The position numbers and the translations under genes were made by a program. Shown here in pieces: positions 57,141-62,568 of a stretch of DNA of 62,568 bases (positions are counted from its first letter, which is position 1; each line of letters begins with the position of its first letter). The notes beneath the pieces were generated by a model. It did no database searches and was not told the origin of the DNA. It was given only the letters and a program-made list of their open reading frames with translations. The DNA is from Sphingobium sp. Cam5-1 (GTDB lineage Bacteria > Pseudomonadota > Alphaproteobacteria > Sphingomonadales > Sphingomonadaceae), in the NCBI RefSeq assembly GCF_015693305.1, contig NZ_CP065142.1:1-62568 (forward strand), given 5' to 3'.

Positions 57141-58028
57141 TTAGCCCGACAACAGATTGTGGATGGCCGTCGCGGCCTTAGCCGCCTGACCTGCCGCCAC
57201 GGCAATTTGATCCAGCCCTTCAATCATGTCACCGGCAGCGAACAGGCCAGCGATCGTCGTTTGCTGGTGCTCATCGACAACGATGCAACCTGCCGGGCTC
57301 AGTTCCGCGCCAGCTATTCTCGCCAGTTCCGAGCGAATTGAGGTTCCGAGGGCGACATATAGGGTGTCGAACTGGAGCAATCGGCCATCGGCCAAATGCA
57401 CGAGAAGGTCTTTTTCGTTGACCGACAAATCGCTGACAGGCGATCGCTCGACGCTTATAGCGTTCCGTGTCAGATTTGCCTCGTCAGCTTGTGAAAGCTC
57501 CGAAGCATCCTGAGTAAGCAAGGTAATGGTATCGCTGTAGTGGCGAACGAAAATTGCTTCGGCCGCGCCGTGGCCGGAGCAGCCGAGCACGGCGACTCTC
57601 TTGCCGCGGATCTCGTAGGCATCACAGATCGGACAATACCGTATCAGTCCTTGAGCGACGCCTTGATCATGCGTTCCCTGCGCCATTCGCGGCCGATGGT
57701 TCGTCACGCCTTGAGCAAGCAATATTGTCCGTGCGCTAAATGTCTTGGCTTTCGTATGGACGACGAAACCCGTCCCGACCCGGTCGATGCGATCGACGAT
57801 CCCCGTAACCAATTCGGCACCGTACTGAGCAGCATGTCGATGCATACGGACAAGCAAATCTCCGCCTGAGATACCGTCTGGAAAACCGAGGAGGTTATGT
57901 GTCGTCGGGATGCGCGAGGCGCGGCCATCGCCAGCATCGATGACCAGCGTAGAACGCAGAAACCGGGCGAGATAAGTGGCTGCCGTCAGCCCCGCGGGGC
58001 CACCGCCGATGATTACGCAATCGTACAT
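57141..58028 (-). CDS. Thioredoxin-reductase-like NAD(P)/FAD oxidoreductase
   Basis: This 295-residue flavoenzyme has an FAD loop IIGGGPAGLTAA at 6-17, a CPICDAYE redox-Cys region near 133, a second nucleotide loop AVLGCSGHGAAEA near 147-159 and an AAGDMIEGLDQIA end motif. It belongs to the thioredoxin reductase-like family and may restore thiols under copper stress. ATG 58028 lies just after a putative ECF promoter; the longer frame from 58073 starts before the likely transcription start. Confidence 0.9.
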   Translation of the reverse strand: MYDCVIIGGGPAGLTAATYLARFLRSTLVIDAGDGRASRIPTTHNLLGFPDGISGGDLLVRMHRHAAQYGAELVTGIVDRIDRVGTGFVVHTKAKTFSARTILLAQGVTNHRPRMAQGTHDQGVAQGLIRYCPICDAYEIRGKRVAVLGCSGHGAAEAIFVRHYSDTITLLTQDASELSQADEANLTRNAISVERSPVSDLSVNEKDLLVHLADGRLLQFDTLYVALGTSIRSELARIAGAELSPAGCIVVDEHQQTTIAGLFAAGDMIEGLDQIAVAAGQAAKAATAIHNLLSG

Positions 58029-58063
58029 GCCTGCCTTTCGCTGACCTCGCCCGTCACTCCTAT

Positions 58064-58088
58064 TACGCGGCACGCCCCTTCTTCCCTC
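58064..58088 (-). promoter_or_regulatory. Putative ECF sigma promoter of the thioredoxin-reductase-like gene
   Basis: Minus strand GAGGG (58084-58088), 16 bases, CGTA (58064-58067). Transcription would start near 58057, about 30 bases before ATG 58028. Confidence 0.65.
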
Positions 58089-58127
58089 GAAAGCCTGCGC
58101 GTTCTTCGAAAAAAAGCGGTGGGTCGC

Positions 58128-58152
58128 GAGGGGTAAACCGCGTCGCTGCGTA
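58128..58152 (+). promoter_or_regulatory. Putative ECF sigma promoter toward the FliQ-like gene
   Basis: GAGGG (58128-58132), 16 bases, CGTA (58149-58152). The leader to ATG 58345 would be about 185 bases and includes a 12-bp inverted repeat. Confidence 0.6.
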
Positions 58153-58344
58153 AATTCAGATGAAGACCATCGCCAAGCAGGATGGACAACTCAGGTGCCC
58201 ACGGGTCGCAGCGTGGCGCGGGGGCGAGCGGATGTGGGGCAGACGGACGGGTATAAACCCGATTGCGCACCATGTTGCTCGCCCCCGCAACAACCACTGG
58301 TCGCAACGTCAGGGGGCGACGACACCATCATCGACGGGGGAGAG

Positions 58345-58617
58345 ATGGAGACCTACAGCCCTTTTTCGGTTTCGATGGGCAGAGCGCTTTGGGTGATGAT
58401 GCTCGTCGCTGGACCACCGCTGATAATCATGTTGGTGGTCGGACTCATTATCTCCATGATCCAGGCCGCGACGTCGATCAACGAACAGACCGTGAGCTTC
58501 GTCCCCAAGCTCCTGGCGTTCATCTTGTTTCTCGCGCTTTACGGGGCAACCGTTGGCGATCTTCTAATCGACTACACCCGTGACCTGCTGATGCATATTC
58601 CCGACGACATCAGATGA
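58345..58617 (+). CDS. fliQ: Orphan FliQ-like export-apparatus protein
   Basis: This 90-residue protein has the length and two-helix layout of FliQ/SctS (helices about 12-38 and 50-72), with the family segments ALWVMMLVAGPPL, ISMIQAATSINEQTVSFVPKL and DYTRDLLMHIP. FliQ is a subunit of the flagellar/type III export gate and normally works with FliP, FliR, FlhA and FlhB, none of which is on this plasmid. It may substitute for or interfere with the chromosomal protein. AGAG precedes the ATG. Confidence 0.85.
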   Translation: METYSPFSVSMGRALWVMMLVAGPPLIIMLVVGLIISMIQAATSINEQTVSFVPKLLAFILFLALYGATVGDLLIDYTRDLLMHIPDDIR

Positions 58618-58702
58618 CGCGGGCCGCTTTTCGTCCTGGGCGGGCGCGCAAAAACTGTTCGTATACGGGGCGGAGTGCTAGCGTTGGAGAAGATCGACGT
58701 GA

Positions 58703-60001
58703 GTGGGGGAACGGGGTTTGGCGGAATTTGAATTGCTTGCGCGGCAACTAATCCAACGATGGAAGGAAGACCCCAACGCGACCTATCAAAGCTGGTTTCT
58801 TTGGGACGAGCGCATCAAAAACTTCCGTTCGATCCGGCGTGGTCTGGCTCAGGTAGTGGCAGAGATCGAAGCCGGTCGGTTTGGCGTGGTGTATCGGGGC
58901 TCTTCGCTGGAAACGGTCGTTCATTCAGTCGCGGAGCAGAGGCAGATATTCAAAGGCGCTGACCATGCGTTTCTCTGGAAGCCCAAATTGCGCATCCCTG
59001 ACATCTATGAAAATCTAGCGAACCAACGCGCGTTCGGCCGGTTGCTCGATCACTGCGCCTGTTGCGACACTGCCGAAGAAATCATTGCAGGTATTCACAC
59101 GATCGATCGGCTGAACATCAAGGGGCTTGGGCCAGCAGTCGCCAATCTCCTCTATTTCCTGCATCCGACCCTCGTGCCGCCGTTCAATACGGCGATCGTC
59201 AACGGCTATAACAAGCTGACCGGCGGCAAGGTGAAGCTCGGAAGCTGGCAGCATTTCCTCGCGATGCGCTCAGGTGTGCTGGACCTGAACGAACGGTTTC
59301 GCGATCTGCTGTCGAACGATCTCGGCGCGATTGGCGGCCTCCTGTTCGATATCGGCTCGGGCCGTTACCCGGCGCCGCCGCGCGACGAGGAAGACCAGAC
59401 GGTTGGATCTTGGGCGGCGCGTCTCGAACAGGCCAGGGCCGAGGCGCAAACGCTCAACAAGGCGCTTCAGAAACAGGGAGAGAGCGATCGAACCCATTCG
59501 GAAATCCAGGCCTGGCTCCGCGATATAGGCCGTGCGTTGGGCTACGATATCTGGATAGCATCCAACGATCGGGGGCGACTTCACGATGGCGTGCGCTTGG
59601 GGGACGGGTGTCTCGAGAGCCTGCCAGCTTCAATTTCAACATCGACCGGCGCTGATGCCATCCGCCTTATCGATGTGCTTTGGCTCGAGCGAGGCGGGGA
59701 CCGAGTCACGGCCGCCTTCGAAGTCGAGCATTCGACGTCGATTTATTCGGGCATCGTCCGGATGCTCGACCTTGCCTTGAGCGGGAGCGAACTGCACGCC
59801 ACAGCCGGACTTTTCCTTGTGGCCCCCGATGCACGGGAGAGCGAAGTGCGGGCACAGCTCGCGCGGCCAGCATTCAGTCGCATCGCAGATCTTGAGATTG
59901 CCTATCTTCCCTATGGCGAGCTCGAGCGCCACAGAGAGGCGATTGCCCGGTTCGGTTCGGGCCTTAAAGCAATCAAGGCCATATCGCGTGCTTTGCCGTA
60001 A
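58703..60001 (+). CDS. Unknown protein with HhH-like and nuclease-like regions
   Basis: This 432-residue protein is not assigned to a named family. Near residues 135-165 there is a helix-hairpin-helix-like LNIKGLGPAVANLLYFLHP segment as in DNA glycosylases and repair proteins. A charged coiled stretch follows near 235-265. The C-terminal part (270-400) has DIWIASND, IDVLWLE and AFEVEHSTSIYSGIVRMLD, a pattern seen in predicted PD-(D/E)xK restriction-type nucleases. A DNA-repair or defence role is possible but unproven. Starts at GTG 58703 or TTG 58718. Confidence 0.75.
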   Translation: MGERGLAEFELLARQLIQRWKEDPNATYQSWFLWDERIKNFRSIRRGLAQVVAEIEAGRFGVVYRGSSLETVVHSVAEQRQIFKGADHAFLWKPKLRIPDIYENLANQRAFGRLLDHCACCDTAEEIIAGIHTIDRLNIKGLGPAVANLLYFLHPTLVPPFNTAIVNGYNKLTGGKVKLGSWQHFLAMRSGVLDLNERFRDLLSNDLGAIGGLLFDIGSGRYPAPPRDEEDQTVGSWAARLEQARAEAQTLNKALQKQGESDRTHSEIQAWLRDIGRALGYDIWIASNDRGRLHDGVRLGDGCLESLPASISTSTGADAIRLIDVLWLERGGDRVTAAFEVEHSTSIYSGIVRMLDLALSGSELHATAGLFLVAPDARESEVRAQLARPAFSRIADLEIAYLPYGELERHREAIARFGSGLKAIKAISRALP

Positions 60002-60011
60002 GGCAGCATGC

Positions 60012-60947
60012 CTACATCCCCGAAGCAGGGGGGGCCAATAATCCCAACCAGGCAACAAGCGCGAGAATGGTGAGCGCACAGCCGCTCTCGACAATGAGAC
60101 TGCGGCGAAGTGACCCGATCGCCGATGATATGTCCCCAGTTTCGATCGCTCCCGCCAAGGCAGGGGTGAGGAAGAAGCGATTAGCGGCGGCCAAGAACAG
60201 CATCGCGCCGAACAGCACCAGTTTCACTGCCAGCAACACGCCGTAGAGGCTCGTAAAAAGCGCCGCCAGGTTGGACGGTCCTACCAAGATCCAACTGTTG
60301 ATGAAGCCTGACAGGATGAGCAGACCCACGACGATCGATCCTACCTTTGCGAAGCCATCCAACGCCCGGTGAGACAGATGGACATGATCGATTGCCATGC
60401 GGGCCGCTGGGCGAAAAATGAGCAGGCACAGGGCGGAGAGCGCTCCAATCCATATGCCTGCGGCCAACAGATGAGTGATGTCGGCGCCAAGATGGATCCA
60501 TCCCCACAACCCTTCATCAGCTGCGCCGTGACCAGTCCAGGCCAAAGTCGCGAGAGCGATCGCTGCCGTTACTGAAACTGACCAGAGGGCGAATGCAGGG
60601 CGTCGCCACCCTACAATGGAAAAGTACAGGACCAGTAAGAGTGCTGCCACCCGCACTTGCCAGACGGTGCCGATCGCTGTGCCCGATATCAAAAGACTGA
60701 CAGTGGCGCGGTCCACTTGATCGACCGGCACACCGCCCATCGAGGCCGCCAAGGCTATCATGCCCAAGATCGATAATACGATGCCGGCGAGCGCGATCGT
60801 CGCCAAAACCGAGCGAAAGCGCAGGACCGAGCCGGATGCTCGCTCGGCCCCGCGTAACGTATATAGGCCGAACATCGGCAACCCGAAAAGCAGCATGAGA
60901 TCGAGATAAAGCCCTAGCCTGACCGCAATCGCGATGATGTCCGGCAC
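60012..60947 (-). CDS. copD: CopD-family copper-transport membrane protein
   Basis: The 311-residue protein has eight predicted membrane helices with the PcoD/CopD features GHGAADEG and WIHLGADITHLLAAGIWIGAL near 178-200 and the FAKVGSIVVGLLILSGFINSW region. It is thought to move copper across the inner membrane, receiving it from CopC. GTG 60947 lies four bases after copC; a longer frame to 61052 overlaps copC. Confidence 0.9.
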   Translation of the reverse strand: MPDIIAIAVRLGLYLDLMLLFGLPMFGLYTLRGAERASGSVLRFRSVLATIALAGIVLSILGMIALAASMGGVPVDQVDRATVSLLISGTAIGTVWQVRVAALLLVLYFSIVGWRRPAFALWSVSVTAAIALATLAWTGHGAADEGLWGWIHLGADITHLLAAGIWIGALSALCLLIFRPAARMAIDHVHLSHRALDGFAKVGSIVVGLLILSGFINSWILVGPSNLAALFTSLYGVLLAVKLVLFGAMLFLAAANRFFLTPALAGAIETGDISSAIGSLRRSLIVESGCALTILALVAWLGLLAPPASGM

Positions 60948-60951
60948 GCTC

Positions 60952-61332
60952 TTACTGGACCTTGAAGGTATAGCTGCCCTGAATGCGATGGGTGTCGGTA
61001 GAGACGACGTGATAGTCGACCTTGTAGGTTCCAACCGGCAGCGGCTTGGCAAGCGTGGCTACGAGCGTCTTGCCATCTGCAGCCACGGTCGTCGTGACGC
61101 CATTCATCTTCATCGGCCCCATCTTCATGCCGGGCATTTCGGTCATCGTCAGGTCGATCCCGGAGAACTGCGCGACCAGCGCCTCGGAAAAGACGAGTTG
61201 GATCCTCGTTGGGGATGCGCCGACGGCATTGGCTGCCGGGTTTGCGCTGTTGAGCTTGGGGTGTGCCTGAACAGCGGTAGCGGCGAGGACGGACGCCGCC
61301 ATGGCGACGGCGAAAGCTGTTTTACGAAACAT
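60952..61332 (-). CDS. copC: CopC periplasmic copper-binding protein
   Basis: This 126-residue protein has a 23-residue signal peptide ending VQA, so the mature chain starts with His (HPKL), the copper-brace residue of CopC. The second ligand set is in YHVVSTDTHRIQG near the end. A MPGMKMGPMKMNG Met cluster near 65-77 could bind Cu(I). It hands copper to CopD. ATG 61332 follows a putative ECF promoter. Confidence 0.93.
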   Translation of the reverse strand: MFRKTAFAVAMAASVLAATAVQAHPKLNSANPAANAVGASPTRIQLVFSEALVAQFSGIDLTMTEMPGMKMGPMKMNGVTTTVAADGKTLVATLAKPLPVGTYKVDYHVVSTDTHRIQGSYTFKVQ

Positions 61333-61372
61333 CGATTTCTCCATGGGCGGCGATACTGCCGACAAAGCGATT

Positions 61373-61397
61373 TACGCACCGCGCACCGTGACCCCTC
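61373..61397 (-). promoter_or_regulatory. Putative ECF sigma promoter of copC-copD
   Basis: Minus strand GAGGG (61393-61397), 16 bases, CGTA (61373-61376). It shares the 12-base CGGATGAGGGGT with the divergent site at 61462-61473, giving a perfect inverted repeat between the two genes. Confidence 0.7.
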
Positions 61398-61466
61398 ATC
61401 CGACGGGCACGATTTCTTCGAATTCGGGGCGCCAACTGGTGTGTGCGGCAGACCTGCGCGCCGGAT

Positions 61467-61491
61467 GAGGGGTGGAAGCTCGCCGCGCGTA
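61467..61491 (+). promoter_or_regulatory. Putative ECF sigma promoter of the cytochrome c gene
   Basis: GAGGG (61467-61471), 16 bases, CGTA (61488-61491). Start of transcription near 61498, about 57 bases before ATG 61555. Confidence 0.7.
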
Positions 61492-61554
61492 TGATCAAGT
61501 GGATGGGTGCGACATCACCGATCGACCAAGGGCTTTTCGGCTGGGGAGGACGCG

Positions 61555-62151
61555 ATGGAAGATTCAAGGAAGGCATGGCTTCGGAAACATTTTCCGAGCG
61601 GCCCGTTCATCGCGGTCGCGGCGCTGGTCGGCGGTGCACTGGCTGGGATTGTCGTATATGTGGGCGCCTATGACATCGGTGCGGATTCGCCGCACACCAG
61701 ACCGGTCTATTGGCTGATAGAGCAGCTTCGTGATCGTTCGATCGCCGTCCGGGCTCGCAACGTGGGCGTCCCGGCCAACCTAACGGACATGAAACGGCTG
61801 CAAAGCGGCGCAGGACTTTACACCGAGATGTGCAGCGGCTGCCATCTCGCACCGGGTCTGGAAAAGTCCGAGATCAGCCAAGGCCTTTATCCCAAGGCAC
61901 CCGAGCTTTTCCGGGAGCCACAGCGATCGCCAAGGGAACAATTTTGGATCATCAAGCATGGGGTCAAGCTGACTGCGATGCCGGCCTGGGGTAAAACGCA
62001 TAGCGACGAATTGATCTGGGACATGGTGGCTTTCGTGCGGCAACTGCCCAAGATGACCCCGGCGCAATATCAGGCAGCACTTGCCAGTGCGCCTGAAGAC
62101 CATGACGCGATGATGAAGGATATGCCTGGCATGAAAAAGATGATGCCGTAA
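61555..62151 (+). CDS. Membrane-anchored cytochrome c
   Basis: The 198-residue protein has one N-terminal helix (about 16-37) as an anchor and a c-type haem site CSGCH near residue 101, with the distal Met likely in the LTAMPAWGK segment near 141. A Met/His-rich tail (DHDAMMKDMPGMKKMMP) resembles the copper proteins nearby. It may accept electrons from Cu(I) oxidation. GGGGAGGA (61543-61550) supports ATG 61555 over 61507. Confidence 0.9.
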   Translation: MEDSRKAWLRKHFPSGPFIAVAALVGGALAGIVVYVGAYDIGADSPHTRPVYWLIEQLRDRSIAVRARNVGVPANLTDMKRLQSGAGLYTEMCSGCHLAPGLEKSEISQGLYPKAPELFREPQRSPREQFWIIKHGVKLTAMPAWGKTHSDELIWDMVAFVRQLPKMTPAQYQAALASAPEDHDAMMKDMPGMKKMMP

Positions 62152-62290
62152 CAATGTGTCCGCCTGCCGACAGGTCGCCGTTCAGCCAAACCGACCGCGG
62201 GGCACGCAATCACTGAGGGCCGGTTGAGCGAACGGCAGAGGGGGCGGCACTCGTGCCAGCGCGCTGAACAGATAGAGATTGGGATTTGCG

Positions 62291-62568
62291 ATGAAAACAG
62301 ACTTGGATGGGCTTTTGACCCGCTTGCGCAATGAACCGGATCATCCGGGCCTGATCGGTCTGGAGGAGGCCGTGTTCCAACGCATTGCGGCATTGCCGCA
62401 GGTTTCGGCCGCTTCTCAACTCCGGTTTGGTGCAGTGGCCGCCTTTGGAGCAGTGCTGCTCGGTATCGCCAGCAACGGATTTACGCCGCCTGCCGAGGCA
62501 TCGGTCACGCTCTCGCCGTTCGGGCCATCCAATCCGCTTGCCCCCTCGACGCTGCTGGTAGGCTCTCA
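62291..62568 (+). CDS. cnrY: CnrY-like membrane anti-sigma factor (crosses the coordinate origin)
   Basis: The frame starts with ATG at 62291 and is still open at the last base. Continued into base 1 it gains a Gln codon and stops at TGA (bases 2-4), giving 93 residues and an ATGA overlap with the next gene. Residues 1-44 are hydrophilic, about 45-63 form one membrane helix, and the tail is periplasmic. This matches the topology of CnrY-type anti-sigma factors, which hold an ECF sigma factor at the membrane. The order (this gene, periplasmic sensor, sigma factor) is the Y-X-H order of the Cupriavidus cnr regulator. Identification rests on topology and context, since these proteins diverge strongly in sequence. 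Confidence 0.75.
   Translation, partial: MKTDLDGLLTRLRNEPDHPGLIGLEEAVFQRIAALPQVSAASQLRFGAVAAFGAVLLGIASNGFTPPAEASVTLSPFGPSNPLAPSTLLVGS

Larger units (their letters stand above)
58029..58344. other. Divergent promoter region and structured leader ahead of the FliQ-like gene
   Basis: This 316-base gap holds two facing-away ECF-type promoters (58064-58088 minus, 58128-58152 plus). Downstream of the plus promoter, GCGGGGGCGAGC (58218-58229) pairs perfectly with GCTCGCCCCCGC (58277-58288), and CGGGT/ACCCG lies within the loop. A 78-codon frame from 58160 crosses this but resembles nothing known. Confidence 0.55.

Noticed and set aside
62152..62290. ECF-type promoter ahead of the anti-sigma gene
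   Set aside because: GAGGG occurs at 62215 and 62238, but the bases 16 further on are CAGA and GCGC, not CGTA. Autoregulation cannot be claimed from this.

Overview
The window reads as a complete circular plasmid of 62,568 bp. Base 62568 joins base 1 without a break: an open reading frame starting at 62291 takes its last codon from bases 62567-62568 plus 1, and its TGA stop (2-4) overlaps the ATG at 1. Plasmid functions are present (repA, parA/parB, palindromic centromere-like sites, iterons). The high G+C, IS6100, IS21 and Tn3 elements, and a RHE_PE00001-type gene next to a Rep_3 initiator and a RepB-like parB suggest an alphaproteobacterium, most likely a sphingomonad. No conjugation genes, oriT, rRNA or tRNA genes were recognised.

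Layout. (1) 54.3-62.6 kb and 1-8.6 kb, contiguous across the origin, form a copper island. It holds cueR with a Cu P-type ATPase, a thioredoxin-reductase-like flavoenzyme, an orphan FliQ-like gene, an unknown HhH/nuclease-like gene, copD-copC, a cytochrome c, a CnrY-X-H type anti-sigma/sensor/ECF sigma set, copA-copB, PepSY, DUF305 and DUF411 proteins, Met/Cys-rich small proteins and a TolC-type channel broken at its end. Six copies of GAGGG-N16-CGTA lie upstream of genes here and look like the ECF sigma promoters. (2) 8.6-12.7 kb is a Tn3-family transposon and 12.7-14.6 kb an IS21-family remnant. (3) 14.6-23.2 kb is a sulfide/persulfide detoxification cluster (DsbA-like proteins, thioredoxin, TSUP, SQR-like enzyme, DUF442, YeeE/YedE pair, MBL hydrolases, peroxiredoxin, ArsR regulator, DsrE). 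(4) 23.5-31.9 kb plus 47.6-49.95 kb hold NhaA, two TSUP permeases, a PepSY protein and a long translationally coupled minus-strand operon (EamA remnant, phosphodiesterase, histidine phosphatase, small membrane protein, ABC ATPase, Usp, phosphoglycerate mutase, enolase, UppP, CrcB) that I read as a fluoride-tolerance island. (5) 31.9-47.6 kb lies between two directly repeated IS6100 copies flanked by an identical 8-bp repeat, and contains the whole replication/partition module plus remnants of a resolvase, an integrase and a CehA-type hydrolase. (6) 49.95-54.3 kb is a second IS21 copy and a truncated helicase.

How it fits together. The IS6100 arrangement is what replicative fusion of two circles would leave: a replicon of about 14.8 kb with rep/par fused into a resistance molecule of about 46.8 kb, splitting its histidine-phosphatase gene. 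Copper defence seems to be under two controls: CueR for the cytoplasmic efflux ATPase, and the CnrYXH-like ECF system for periplasmic oxidation, binding and redox proteins. The sulfur cluster resembles BigR/Blh operons and is driven by a divergent promoter pair. Several genes are visibly broken (parA frameshift; truncated MBL, istB, integrase, resolvase, cehA-like, helicase and EamA genes; split phosphatase).
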